Source: JAFEBO01 sp044221315
GTDB lineage: Bacteria; Planctomycetota; Phycisphaerae; Phycisphaerales; UBA1924
Assembly (NCBI GenBank): GCA_044221315.1
Contig: JBGAPK010000013.1
Location: forward strand, 31,941-95,940
Direction: 5' to 3'
Length of the DNA stretch: 64,000 nt
Positions within the stretch are counted from its first letter, which is position 1. The number at the start of each line of letters is the position of its first letter. Below, in pieces: positions 9,117 through 18,425 of the stretch. The position numbers and the translations under genes are program-made. The notes under the pieces are model-generated. The model was not told where the DNA came from, ran no database searches, and saw nothing but the letters and a program-made list of their open reading frames with translations.

Positions 9117-10832
9117 ATGTCCGAATCCGCCCGCGTCGCTTACTTCTCCATGGAAATCGGCGTTGATCCCAAAGTCCCGACCTACTCGGGGGGCCTGGGT
9201 ATTCTCGCCGGCGACCTTCTTCGTTCCGCGGCTGATCTGGCGCTGCCAGTCGTCGGCATCACGCTCCTGCACCGCAAGGGCTACTTCGATCAGACGATCG
9301 ACGCCACCGGCATGCAGCGCGAGGCGCCCACCAAGTGGAACCCCGCCGACCGGCTCGAACTGCAGCAACCCCGGGTTGTCGTCAAGCTCAACGGCCGCAA
9401 GGTCACGGTCCAGGCCTGGAAATACACCGTCAAGCCGACGCACCCCAAGGGCGCCGACGTCCCGGTCTACTTCCTCGATACCGACGTCGCCGAGAACGAG
9501 CCCGATGATCGCAACATCACCGATGCGCTCTACGGGGGCGATCAGAAGCACCGTCTCACGCAGGAAGGTCTCCTGGGCGTCGGCGGCATCTACATGCTCC
9601 GCGCCCTGGGCTGCCGCAACCTCCAGACCTATCACATGAACGAGGGCCACGGCGCACTTGTCACCGTCGAGTTGCTCGCCGAGCACTCGTACAAACGCAA
9701 GACCAGCCCCGCCGATCCCGAAGTCATCCGCGCGACCCGCCAGGCGTGCGCCTTCACCACACATACGCCGGTCGCCGCGGGGCACGATCAGTTCCCGCTC
9801 CCGATGGTCTTCGAGGTGCTGGGCGAACAGTCCGCAATTTACGACGGCGCGCCCTACGTCCAGAACGGCCAACTCAACATGACGCGTCTGGCCCTCTTCT
9901 ACAGCCGATTTACAAGCGCGGTCGCCCGCCGCCACGCCGAGGTGAGCCGCGCCATGTTTCCCGACGCCCGGATCGACTACATCACCAACGGCATCCATGC
10001 GCCAACATGGGCTTCTCCTGAGATCCAGGCCATCCTCGACAGGAACGGCCCCGACTGGCGCGCCGATTACCGCGCCGTCCGGCGCGCCCTCTTCGCCGAC
10101 GACCGCTCGCTGACCGAAGCCCACGGCGCCGCCAAGTCCCGCCTCATCGACCTCGTCAACAAGCAGACCAACGCCGGCATGAAGACCGACGTTTTCACCA
10201 TCGGCTTCGCCCGGCGCGCCACCGGATACAAGCGCGCCGACCTTCTCCTCACCGAACCCGCGCGCCTCCGCGAGATCGCTTCAAAGGTCGGCGCCATTCA
10301 GATCATTTACGCCGGCAAGGCACACCCCAAGGACTACCAGGGCAAGGAAATCATCCAGCGGATCATCGAGAAGATGAAGGCGCTCGCCCCCGAAATCAAA
10401 GGCGTCTTCCTCCAGAACTACGACATGACTCTCGCCAAGAGCCTCGTCTCCGGCGTCGATCTCTGGCTGAACAACCCGGTCCTCCCGCTCGAGGCCTCCG
10501 GCACCAGCGGCATGAAGGCCGCCCTCAACGGCGTCCCCAACCTTTCCACCGCCGACGGCTGGTGGCTCGAGGGCTGCGCCGAAGGTCTCACCGGCTGGAC
10601 GATCGGCCGCGATTCGTTCGAGGCCAACGCACCCGGCGGCGGCTCGAGCGCCGAGCAGGACGCGGCGTCGCTCTACAGCCGCCTTCAGAACGAGATTGTT
10701 CCGATGTACTACAAAGACCGCCCCATGTGGCTCCAGGTCGTGCGCTGCTCGATCGCCATCAACGGCAGTCAGTTCAACACGAACCGAACGATGGAGGAAT
10801 ACGCGCGTTTGGCGTACCTCCTGGAACGCTGA
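9117..10832 (+). CDS. glgP: Alpha-glucan (glycogen/maltodextrin) phosphorylase, short type
   Basis: Releases glucose 1-phosphate from alpha-1,4-glucan using phosphate and pyridoxal phosphate. The 571-residue protein is of the short alpha-glucan phosphorylase type, not the 800-residue muscle/E. coli type. It opens with RVAYFSMEIGVDPKVPTYSGGLGILAGD, given here as its first part YFSMEIGV and the GGLGILAGD motif. The PLP-lysine segment is GTSGMKAALNG, with GVPNLSTADGWW after it. The ATG has GGAGG six bases upstream. A TACACT hexamer at 9085-9090 may be the -10, giving a short leader. It converges on the exported-protein gene with a 12-base gap. Confidence 0.94.
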   Translation: MSESARVAYFSMEIGVDPKVPTYSGGLGILAGDLLRSAADLALPVVGITLLHRKGYFDQTIDATGMQREAPTKWNPADRLELQQPRVVVKLNGRKVTVQAWKYTVKPTHPKGADVPVYFLDTDVAENEPDDRNITDALYGGDQKHRLTQEGLLGVGGIYMLRALGCRNLQTYHMNEGHGALVTVELLAEHSYKRKTSPADPEVIRATRQACAFTTHTPVAAGHDQFPLPMVFEVLGEQSAIYDGAPYVQNGQLNMTRLALFYSRFTSAVARRHAEVSRAMFPDARIDYITNGIHAPTWASPEIQAILDRNGPDWRADYRAVRRALFADDRSLTEAHGAAKSRLIDLVNKQTNAGMKTDVFTIGFARRATGYKRADLLLTEPARLREIASKVGAIQIIYAGKAHPKDYQGKEIIQRIIEKMKALAPEIKGVFLQNYDMTLAKSLVSGVDLWLNNPVLPLEASGTSGMKAALNGVPNLSTADGWWLEGCAEGLTGWTIGRDSFEANAPGGGSSAEQDAASLYSRLQNEIVPMYYKDRPMWLQVVRCSIAINGSQFNTNRTMEEYARLAYLLER

Positions 10833-10844
10833 CCAGCGATCAAT

Positions 10845-11582
10845 CTAATAGTTCGTCGTTCCCGTCGCGGCCCACAACGCCTTGGCGTAATCGTACATCC
10901 TGTCATATTCCGTCTGCGCCGCCGGCCGCGCGTCGTCGATGGAATTGGCAGTCTCGGGGAACTTGAAACACTTCCCGGCCTGCACTTTCATCGGCGCAGT
11001 AGAACCCGCGTAATACACCCATGCGTCGCTCGTTGCCTCGAAGACGGCCAGCGTCCAGCCGTCCCCCTGCACCGCCTCGACGGCAAACTTGGTACCCTCC
11101 GATGCGATCGTGGCCCGTTTCACGATGACGATCGGCGCCGTGCCGGTGGTCGCCACCGTCCCTGACTGGATCACTTCCAGCACGGGCTCGGTCGGCTCGG
11201 TCAAAGACGGCTGCCCGTTCCGGAAAAGCCTCTTCGCGGGATTGATCTGCCACGAGAGGCTCCCGCCCCGGCGCTCGCCGTTCGCGGCCGCCACCAGTGA
11301 ATAAGTCTGGTTCGCCGCGAATTCTCCCGATCGCAGCGGAGTGAATTTCAGAACCTCGCGCCGCCACTCGCGCCCGTCGCCCCTGGAAGCCATGTAAAAC
11401 GTCCCGTCCAGCCGCATCGTGGCCAGCGGGTCTCCGACGGCAGCAACCGAATAGCTGCCCGAGTTCCCCCGCGAGGCCTGGGCCACTGACGCTGAAGACG
11501 CATGGTCCTGAGCGCAGCCGAACCCGCCCGCCGCGAGAAGAAGCGCCGCACCAAGCACGGTCCGCCTGATCAATTTGTTCAT
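10845..11582 (-). CDS. Exported (lipo)protein downstream of CHASE2 kinase
   Basis: A 245-residue protein beginning MNKLIRRTVLGAALLLAAGG, a clear signal peptide. It is followed by FGCAQ, where the Cys could be a lipid-attachment site although GFG is not a textbook lipobox. The mature part is beta-rich and I do not recognise the family. Its start lies one base after the kinase stop (11584), so it is almost certainly co-transcribed, and perhaps translationally coupled, with the kinase. That suggests a shared extracytoplasmic process; this is inference. Confidence 0.75.
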   Translation of the reverse strand: MNKLIRRTVLGAALLLAAGGFGCAQDHASSASVAQASRGNSGSYSVAAVGDPLATMRLDGTFYMASRGDGREWRREVLKFTPLRSGEFAANQTYSLVAAANGERRGGSLSWQINPAKRLFRNGQPSLTEPTEPVLEVIQSGTVATTGTAPIVIVKRATIASEGTKFAVEAVQGDGWTLAVFEATSDAWVYYAGSTAPMKVQAGKCFKFPETANSIDDARPAAQTEYDRMYDYAKALWAATGTTNY

Positions 11583-11583
11583 C

Positions 11584-13950
11584 TCAGAATCTCCGTGTGC
11601 GGAAAGAACCGATCCGTTTCGCCTGGTGCGAAGTGATGATCGCCAGCCCGCAACCCAAACACCCCGCCGCGATCCCCGGTATCGGATTCCAGAGAGTTCC
11701 GCCCGTTCGCAGCAGCAGCACGCTACCAACCAGCGCGCCCGCCGTCAATGCCAGAAGCCAGATTGCTCCCTGCCCGACCCCGCGCAGCCACCATACCCCC
11801 AACACCCCCGCCGCCCCCCACGCCGCCGCAACAATCCATTGCGTCAGAACAACAGGCACCCGCAAGACCTCATCGCGCAACATCTGCTGCACCGCTGAGG
11901 CGTTCATCCAGACTCCGGGAACACTCTCGCCGCTAGGCGCCACCTGCAAGTCGCCGCCCGCTTGCGATGCGTTCCCGACCAGCACAATCCGCCCGCCGAA
12001 CTCACGTCTCAGGTCCACCTCGGTCATCGCCAGAACTTTCTGCATGGGGATTGTGCTCCGCGCCAGGCCGTCCCTCGGGATCGGGGTAAGAAACGCCGCC
12101 AACTTGTCCCCGGCCGCCAGGCCTCGTTCGTCGTCCGCCCCGTCCATGGTCTCGGTGCCCGAGTACCGCACGCGATCGGGGGAGCGAAGCGTCGCTCTCC
12201 GGTCGGTGCCCCGCTTGAAATACCGAACCTCCGCCGTGGTGCCCGACAGCGCCACCGCAATCTCAGCTTCGGGCTCCCGGCTTGCCGCGTAGGTGAGCAG
12301 CACAAACGAAGGGACCACTTCCGCTTCGGCGCGCTCGAGCGCCAATTCCATGGTCCAGATTTCGGGCGCGTGAAATCCGCCGGTCGGGGGGCCGGCCCAC
12401 GCCACCCCGGAAAACTCCTTGACAATCGGCGGTGTGCCGTCCGCCTCGAATTGCCAACTCGGCGTCGCCAGCACGACGCCCACCCCGCCCCGGCGAAGTT
12501 CCGAGATGGCGCCCGCGAGCGGGCCGTCAAACTCCGACGATTTGCGGAAGAGCACATCGATCCCCACCGCACGGGGCGATCCCCTCGCCAGACGACGGAG
12601 CACCGCTGCATGGAGCAGGCGCACGCTCTTGATATTGTCGTTGCTGACGCCCGAAAGTCCTTCCGCCGCGCCGAGCGTCGCAAAGTCAGTCGCGTCGTCT
12701 ATCGCGATGATGCGAACATCCGGCAGCGAGCCGGACATGGGCGTCACAACGGAAACCGCCTTCCAATACCCCATCCCGAGCGCTGGCCAGCGCAGCATCG
12801 CCTGATTCACGATCCCCATCCCAAAGAGCAGCGCGACCAGAACGCTGGCGCCCATTGCCAAACGCGGCCGGCGGGCGGCGAATCGCCCGATCGCCCGCCC
12901 CGCCCGTCGCACCGGACCATCCCGACGCGCCCGGATGGCGTCTCCGGCCAGAAAAGCCGCCAGGTCGTCGCCCAGCTCACGCGCCGTCTGGTAGCGGTCC
13001 GAACTCTGCTTCTGCAGGCACTTCAGGATAATCGTCTCAAGATCCGCCTCGATCGTCCGGTCAACGGCCCGCGGCGGCACCGGCGGTGTTTCGCACACGG
13101 CCCGCTGGATGTCCCGCCGGTCGGAAGCCGAGGAGGCCTCGTGCGGCAGCCGGCCAGTGCAAAGCTGGTACAGCACGACTCCCAGCGCGAATATGTCGGT
13201 TCTCGCATCGACCGCGCCGCCGAGCAGCTGCTCCGGCGCCATAAAACTCGGCGTTCCGATCCACTGTCCCCGCGACGTGATGGTCCGCGACCCATCCCCC
13301 AGCACCTTGGCGATCCCGAAGTCGATCAGCTTGATCGATGGGCCCGTGCCGCTGCCGACCCGCGAACTCCCCGGCGCAACCAGCATGTTCGAGGGCTTCA
13401 GATCCCGGTGGATGATGCCCGAGGCGTGCGCGTGCTCGAGAGCATCGCACGCGCCCAGGATCAGCCGCAGCTTGGCCTCGAGCCCGGCCCCGTCCCTCTC
13501 GCAGAATTCGCCGAAGGTCACTCCACCCTCGATCAGTTCCATGGAGAGGTACGGCACGATCGTCCGGTCGTCCGGGCCCGGACGGAACACCCCCGCATCG
13601 AAGACACGAGCAATACCCGGATGGCTCAGCTTTCCCAAGGCCCTCGCCTCGGATTCGAATCGGGCCAGGGCTTCCGCGCTCACGCCGCCAGGCTGCATCA
13701 CCTTGAGGGCCACGGATCGTCCGAGGGTCTCCTGCACGGCCTCGTACACCAACCCCATTCCGCCCGACCCGAGCAAACGGACGATCCGATATCCGGCGAT
13801 CTGCACCGGCACAACGAACGGGACGTGCGGATCCGGCGCGCCCAACCCGCGCGGCAGGGGGCTGCCCGAAGGGGTCGGCGAACCCACCGGCGACGTCGGC
13901 CCTTCGCCAAAGTCGTGCACCTCGCGATCTTTCCGGGGCTCTTCCGGCAC
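11584..13950 (-). CDS. Ser/Thr protein kinase with C-terminal CHASE2 sensor domain
   Basis: About 788 residues. A proline-rich N-terminal leader is followed by a Hanks kinase: glycine loop LGSGGMGLVYEA, VALKVM lysine, HRDLKPSN catalytic loop, DFG, and an activation-loop end GTPSFMAPEQ. A membrane segment (LAMGASVLVALLFGMGI) precedes a CHASE2 sensor domain, seen as VRIIAIDDATDF, VGIDVLFRKS and the later IVLVGNASQAGGDL. Three C-terminal membrane segments finish it. CHASE2 normally lies outside the cytoplasm. The GTG at 13950 is chosen because GGAGAGG sits 5 bases before it; a GTG at 13968 is possible. It is followed one base later by an exported protein. Confidence 0.9.
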   Translation of the reverse strand: MPEEPRKDREVHDFGEGPTSPVGSPTPSGSPLPRGLGAPDPHVPFVVPVQIAGYRIVRLLGSGGMGLVYEAVQETLGRSVALKVMQPGGVSAEALARFESEARALGKLSHPGIARVFDAGVFRPGPDDRTIVPYLSMELIEGGVTFGEFCERDGAGLEAKLRLILGACDALEHAHASGIIHRDLKPSNMLVAPGSSRVGSGTGPSIKLIDFGIAKVLGDGSRTITSRGQWIGTPSFMAPEQLLGGAVDARTDIFALGVVLYQLCTGRLPHEASSASDRRDIQRAVCETPPVPPRAVDRTIEADLETIILKCLQKQSSDRYQTARELGDDLAAFLAGDAIRARRDGPVRRAGRAIGRFAARRPRLAMGASVLVALLFGMGIVNQAMLRWPALGMGYWKAVSVVTPMSGSLPDVRIIAIDDATDFATLGAAEGLSGVSNDNIKSVRLLHAAVLRRLARGSPRAVGIDVLFRKSSEFDGPLAGAISELRRGGVGVVLATPSWQFEADGTPPIVKEFSGVAWAGPPTGGFHAPEIWTMELALERAEAEVVPSFVLLTYAASREPEAEIAVALSGTTAEVRYFKRGTDRRATLRSPDRVRYSGTETMDGADDERGLAAGDKLAAFLTPIPRDGLARSTIPMQKVLAMTEVDLRREFGGRIVLVGNASQAGGDLQVAPSGESVPGVWMNASAVQQMLRDEVLRVPVVLTQWIVAAAWGAAGVLGVWWLRGVGQGAIWLLALTAGALVGSVLLLRTGGTLWNPIPGIAAGCLGCGLAIITSHQAKRIGSFRTRRF

Positions 13951-14032
13951 GGGCACCTCTCCCGGCACTTTACAGCAACGGGGATGGTGGCGGGCTGGCC
14001 CCGGAATTCTTTCTCGGGGGCACGTTCCCGCG

Positions 14033-14719
14033 TTAGCGCCGGATGATCACGTCCTTCTCGTGGAATCGCACCTTCTTGAGGGAAGAGTGATGGTCGTCCG
14101 CCGCCCGGTAGCCCGCGGTGGCCACCACGGTTGCCGCGAGATTCTGTGCAGGAAGCCCCAGGATCTCGTCGTACTGCGCCGGGTCGAATCCTTCCATAGG
14201 ACATGTATCAACGCCGAGCATCGCGGCGGAAGTCAGAAACACACCCAGGGCGATGTAAACCTGCTTGCCCGCCCACGCGCCGGCGTCGAGCCCCGGTTTC
14301 TGCGCGAAGCCGAGCATCATGGCGCGGTATTCGTTCAGCGACTCTTTCGACACGCCCCGGATACCGCTGATCGATTCGACGTACGCGTCTACTTCCGCGT
14401 GCGACACCTTGGTCCGCCGGGCGAAAACCAGCAAATGCGACGCGTCCGTGATCTGCGACTGATCCCAACTTGCTCCCCGCAGCTTCCGCCGCAGAGCCGG
14501 GTCCGACACTTCGATGAACCTCCAGGGCTGAAGCCCGAAGCTCGACGGTGCATGAATCGTCGCGTGCTCAAGTGCGCTCCAAATCTTCGGATCGATCTTC
14601 TTCGCGGGGTCGAACTTCTTGACGGCGTAACGCCACTTCAGGTTGTTCAGCAGGTGTGCCACCTCAACGGGACGGTGCGTCACCGCTCTCGGTGCAACAA
14701 ATCCTTCGCTCTGGCTCAT
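14033..14719 (-). CDS. Nitroreductase-family NAD(P)H oxidoreductase
   Basis: A 228-residue FMN-dependent oxidoreductase of the NfsB-like family. It has the FMN-binding N-terminal pattern LLNNLKWRYAVKKFDP and the PSSFGLQPWRF segment, common in nitroreductase and dihydropteridine reductase-like enzymes, followed by the C-terminal FMN-phosphate region VVATAGYRAADD. It would reduce nitro or quinone compounds with NAD(P)H, but the substrate is unknown. GGAGG is six bases before the ATG. It sits upstream of the CHASE2 kinase on the same strand with a gap of about 80 bases, and divergent from the small lysine-rich gene. Confidence 0.9.
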   Translation of the reverse strand: MSQSEGFVAPRAVTHRPVEVAHLLNNLKWRYAVKKFDPAKKIDPKIWSALEHATIHAPSSFGLQPWRFIEVSDPALRRKLRGASWDQSQITDASHLLVFARRTKVSHAEVDAYVESISGIRGVSKESLNEYRAMMLGFAQKPGLDAGAWAGKQVYIALGVFLTSAAMLGVDTCPMEGFDPAQYDEILGLPAQNLAATVVATAGYRAADDHHSSLKKVRFHEKDVIIRR

Positions 14720-14854
14720 TGAATCCTCCGGCAGCGGCCGACCCGGTCATTCTCGTTCGCGGACCCTCCAGAGATTACGCCGACGCGATCCCGCGAATTG
14801 CCATATGCTGCCGGCACGAACCGCGAATCACCGCGGCACGCACGGGGACCAATC

Positions 14855-15055
14855 ATGGCGAAGAAATCGAAGAAGAAGGCCAAGAAGAAAACCGCGCGCA
14901 GATCGGGCAAGAAGAAGGCCCGTCGGACCGTGCTGTACAGCAGCAAGGGCAAGAAGCTCTACGCCGTCCGCGATCGCACCGGCAAGTTCAAGGACATTCA
15001 GCAGTACTCGCGTGCCCATGCCATGGACATCAAGCGCAGGTCGAAGGACGAGTAG
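14855..15055 (+). CDS. Small lysine/arginine-rich basic protein
   Basis: A 66-residue protein. The first 25 residues are almost all Lys, Ala and Arg (MAKKSKKKAKKKTARRSGKK), like a histone H1-type tail. The rest, KLYAVRDRTGKFKDIQQYSR followed by AHAMDIKRRS, is a more ordered short domain that I recall from other planctomycete small basic proteins but cannot name. The charge suggests nucleic-acid binding; this is inference. The start is the ATG giving MAKKSK, since the upstream frame lacks a clear ribosome site. It is a single-gene unit between minus-strand genes. Confidence 0.75.
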   Translation: MAKKSKKKAKKKTARRSGKKKARRTVLYSSKGKKLYAVRDRTGKFKDIQQYSRAHAMDIKRRSKDE

Positions 15056-15105
15056 CGAACTGCGACCGGATCATTCGTGGAACCGCGCCGCGGGGGTCGC
15101 TGGGT

Positions 15106-16064
15106 CTATCGCATCATGCCGCCCCGCCTGAGCGAATCAATCACGAGCCCCTCGATCGGCGTATCTGTTGGTACAAGAAAATGGCCGATCCCCCTCGCGC
15201 GGCAGCGAGCCCGCGATGCATCGAGGAACTCGCCGAGATTGCGACGGTAACGCGAGATCGCCGCCGGCGAGACTGTCACTTCCACCGCCCCGAGAGGCCC
15301 AGGACGCCCGCACGCGACGGATCAAGTTCGGACGGCGACAGCACCTGCAGGCAGTACGCATCCAGAGCGCCGTGCTCGCCCGCGCTCAATGCCGCGAGTC
15401 CCGCGTCGACCCCGCCGGCAACCAGCAGATCCGAGATCAGCACGACAATGCCTCGCCCCGAAATCCTCGCCGCGACCGCCTTCAGTTCTCCATTGAAATC
15501 GATCGATCCGCGCGCTTTCCCGACGCTCGCGAGCGATCCGAGAAGAAACGCCGAGATCCGACGCAGACTTGTCCTCCCCCGCACCGGCGCGAGCCGGCGC
15601 CTCGCCCCCTCGCCCAGCCCGATCGCGCCCACCGACACACGGTTGTTCTTGACCAGCCCGATGTACGCGAGCGCCATCGCCAAGCGTTGCGCAAAGAGCG
15701 CCTTGTCCGGGACCGCCGACACGTCGCCCTTCGCCGGCTCCTCGCCCGCGCCCATCGATGGCGACGCATCCACGATCAGATGGAGCGCGAGATCCTCTTC
15801 CTCCCGAAAAAGCTTGATGATCAGCCGCTCGAATCGCGCGTAAATGTTCCAATCAATATGGCGCAGATCGTCGCCCGCGACATACGAACGAAAATCATCA
15901 AACTCGACACTGCGTCCACGCCGCTTGCTCCGCCGCTCGCCCGGCAGCTTGCCCGCGAAGACGCGCCGGCTGAAAATATCGAGCCTGTCGAGCTTGGCCG
16001 CCAGCACCGGCGGCAGCAGTTCTTCCAGGGTGCGGGGCGGTTTGGTGATCGGCGAGACAAGCAC
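15106..16064 (-). pseudogene. DUF58 protein, interrupted by a single-base frameshift
   Basis: The first 250 or so residues, from a GTG start at 16064, are a typical DUF58/vWA-like protein: HIDWNIYARFERLIIKLF, the metal-site-like IVDASPSMG, and ISDLLVAGG. The frame then runs into a stop at 15276. The missing end is present in the -1 frame as AVEVTVSPAAISRYRRNLGE, GIGHFLVPTDTPIEGLVIDS and LRRGGMMR, ending at a TAG at 15106-15108. Adding one base near 15305-15311 (in a GCGGGCG run) restores about 319 residues, the normal length. Either the gene is a recent pseudogene or the base was lost in sequencing. DUF58 genes usually sit beside a MoxR ATPase; none is seen here. Confidence 0.88.
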
Positions 16065-16123
16065 GAAACAACCCTAGCTGGCTCCGGCCCAGGCGATCGA
16101 CCAGCTTCAACTCAGAGCCGGTT

Positions 16124-16891
16124 TCAGCGCTGACGGCGCGGATTCTCGCTGGGCAGCCCGTCGGCGTACTCCCAAACCGTGACCTTGATCTTCCGAACGC
16201 CCCACTTGCGGGCCTCTTCATGCGTTGAAAAGAGCACGTCAAGGCGGTTCCCCTTGATCGCCCCGCCGCAGTCGAGCACGGGCACAACCTGCCCCTTGTC
16301 ATAGCCGGGGATGGTCAGGAGAGAGCCGTAAGGCAGAAGGCGCGGATCGGCGGCCACCAGCTTTGTGCCGTTGGTCGAAACATGGTGCAGCGTCGCGGTA
16401 ATGCCGTCCGCCGAGTCCCCGCACGAGCGCCAATCGGGGCTGTACGCCGTCACGATCATCTCGATCGTGCGGGCCGCGCGAACCGGCCGCCCGTCAAAGA
16501 ACCGGGTGCCGGCCGGAAAAATCCTTTCTTCCGCGGTAGCCTCGGCAAGCGCCGGCGGCGCCACTGTCTCGGGAACTTGAATTTCCGTCGAAGAATTTCG
16601 CACCCGTGCGGAATTCTCGTGCCCGCTATCAATGCGCTCGGACGCACTGTCGATCGCGATCAGCGGCTGCGCCGAGCGCGCCTCCTTCGCCAAGACCGCG
16701 CTGTACGCGGTCAGACCGAAGATGCCGCCGACGATCGAAGCCGTCACAACATGTCGGAGCGCTACTCGCCAACCCAGTACCTGCCAAGGAGATAGCTGGC
16801 GATCGTTCGTACGAGTCTTCACTTGACCGTTCCCAGGGGCATCCCGCCCCGACCCAAAGTCACGCACTCCACGTGACCCGCGGAAATCCAT
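16124..16891 (-). CDS. 3D-domain (DPBB) protein, membrane-anchored
   Basis: The C-terminal about 110 residues are a 3D (three-Asp) double-psi beta-barrel domain: VTAYSPDWRSCGDS, LVAADPRLLPYGS, and VLDCGGAIKGNRLDVLF with the conserved aspartates. This fold is found in MltA- and RlpA-like peptidoglycan-active proteins. An N-terminal hydrophobic segment (VVTASIVGGIFGLTAYSAVLA) would anchor it with the domain outside the cytoplasm. Enzyme activity is likely peptidoglycan cleavage, but this is inference. The start is uncertain: ATG at 16891 is used, and a GTG at 16822 with GGGA upstream is a fair alternative. Confidence 0.83.
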   Translation of the reverse strand: MDFRGSRGVRDFGSGRDAPGNGQVKTRTNDRQLSPWQVLGWRVALRHVVTASIVGGIFGLTAYSAVLAKEARSAQPLIAIDSASERIDSGHENSARVRNSSTEIQVPETVAPPALAEATAEERIFPAGTRFFDGRPVRAARTIEMIVTAYSPDWRSCGDSADGITATLHHVSTNGTKLVAADPRLLPYGSLLTIPGYDKGQVVPVLDCGGAIKGNRLDVLFSTHEEARKWGVRKIKVTVWEYADGLPSENPRRQR

Positions 16892-17196
16892 TCGAGGTTG
16901 GTTTTTGGCCACCAGCCTCGCCGCAGCGTGAGTCAAGCGTACCCCGAGCCACCGAGCTTGGCGTGTAGTTATAGGACGTACGCGGCGAATTGGGTCCATC
17001 TGCCCGATGTAGGTCAGACATTCACGGCCGCGGTGGTCCGGGAATGCCGTTCTGACATCCAACCAGCGTCTCAACAGTCGGAATCGACGCCCGTGGACTG
17101 CAAAGCAGGCCTATTCCCGAGGCCTTGGCGGCAACAGTTTGGCAGGCCCTATGCAATCTCCTCCACAGGCAATAAGTGCCCTTCCTGGAGGATGCC

Positions 17197-18036
17197 TTGA
17201 TCCGATTCTGGAACAACGCGAAGACCGCGATGCTGCTCGGCGGCCTGATGGCTCTTTTCCTGATGGTGGGGAGTTTTTACGGGCAGCAGGGCTTGCTGGT
17301 GGCTCTGGTCTTTGGACTGTTCACCAATTTCGGCGCCTGGTTCTTCTCGGACAAGATAGCAATCGCGGCGATGGATGGCCGCGAAGTCACCCGGGAGAAC
17401 GGACAGGAACTTTACTCGCTTGTTCATGAATTGAGCCAGCGGGCCGGACTTCCAACACCTCGAGTCTTCATCTGCCCACAGCAGGCCCCGAACGCGTTCG
17501 CGACCGGACGCAATCCGAGCCACGCCGCGGTTGCCGTCACAGAGGGGGCGTTGCAGATCCTGAGCCGCGACGAACTTGCCGGTGTCATCGGACACGAACT
17601 GGCGCACATCAAGAACCGCGACACGCTCACGAGCACGATTGCGGCCACGATTTCAGGGGTTTTGGCCTTTGTCGCGCAGTGGGGGTTCATGCTCGGAGGC
17701 CATAGATCCGGTCGCGACGGAGGCAATCCCCTCTTCGGCTTTCTCGCGATCATCCTGGCCGCGGTCGGCGCCGCGCTCATCAAGGCGATGATCAGCCGTA
17801 GCAGAGAATTCGTGGCCGACCACGATGGCGCCATAATCGCCGGCCGGCCCGACGGGCTCATTTCCGCGCTCCGGAAACTCGACGCCTACAGCCGCCAGAT
17901 TCCGATGGACAACCCCAATCCGGCCCAGAACAGCCTCTTCATCGTCGAACCCTTCTGCGGCAATTCGCTTCTGAATCTCTTTGCCAGCCATCCTCCGACC
18001 GAGGCCCGGGTTCGCGCTCTGACCGAAATGCGGTGA
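17197..18036 (+). CDS. htpX: M48-family zinc metalloprotease HtpX
   Basis: A 279-residue integral-membrane protease that degrades misfolded membrane proteins. The zinc site HELAH has His133, Glu134 and His137, and the third ligand is likely the Glu of SREFVADHDG. Two N-terminal membrane segments and one after the active site fit the HtpX fold, and length is normal. A TTG start at 17197 is chosen because GGAGG lies 6 bases upstream. The in-frame GTG at 17176 would add seven residues (VPFLEDA) that contain the ribosome site. Confidence 0.92.
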   Translation: MIRFWNNAKTAMLLGGLMALFLMVGSFYGQQGLLVALVFGLFTNFGAWFFSDKIAIAAMDGREVTRENGQELYSLVHELSQRAGLPTPRVFICPQQAPNAFATGRNPSHAAVAVTEGALQILSRDELAGVIGHELAHIKNRDTLTSTIAATISGVLAFVAQWGFMLGGHRSGRDGGNPLFGFLAIILAAVGAALIKAMISRSREFVADHDGAIIAGRPDGLISALRKLDAYSRQIPMDNPNPAQNSLFIVEPFCGNSLLNLFASHPPTEARVRALTEMR

Positions 18037-18425
18037 GTTCGGCCAGCCGACGGCGTTCTCCCCTCACTGCAAAGGCTGCGCATCCGTCGCGAGCTCCGGC
18101 GAACTCCACACCAAGACCTCCCTCCCGCCGGACCCGCAGAAATCGCCCGACCACCTGCTTTTCGGACGGGGGGAACGCCTCAATTGCGCCCGGATCCCCC
18201 TCACGGGCCGTATTTGGCTCTTAACAAAGTCCCGAGCCGGCAACCCGTCCAGATTCCTTGCGTATGGAACAGTGGCGAATGACTCGCCTCGTGGGCGCGT
18301 CCGGGACTGCTTCCGGCATTGTTTTGGTTCGGGGTGAATTGCTGGCGGGAGCAGGCTCGCGGCCAACAAAGGCCGGCGTGGGACATGATTTGAGCGTCGA
18401 TCGGGGTCGCTGGGGTACTGGCGAC
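18037..18425. other. 389-base spacer between htpX and the kinase
   Basis: No convincing gene, RNA or repeat was seen. An in-frame extension of the kinase from 18258 or 18264 is possible but looks Arg/Gly-rich and lacks a ribosome site. A less GC-rich patch at about 18210-18235 (CGTATTTGGCTCTTAACAAAG) could hold a promoter, but no clear -35/-10 pair is visible. Confidence 0.4.

Noticed and set aside
14656..15843. A 395-residue plus-strand frame crossing the small basic gene and DUF58.
   Set aside because: It overlaps two well-supported genes and has no recognisable domain.
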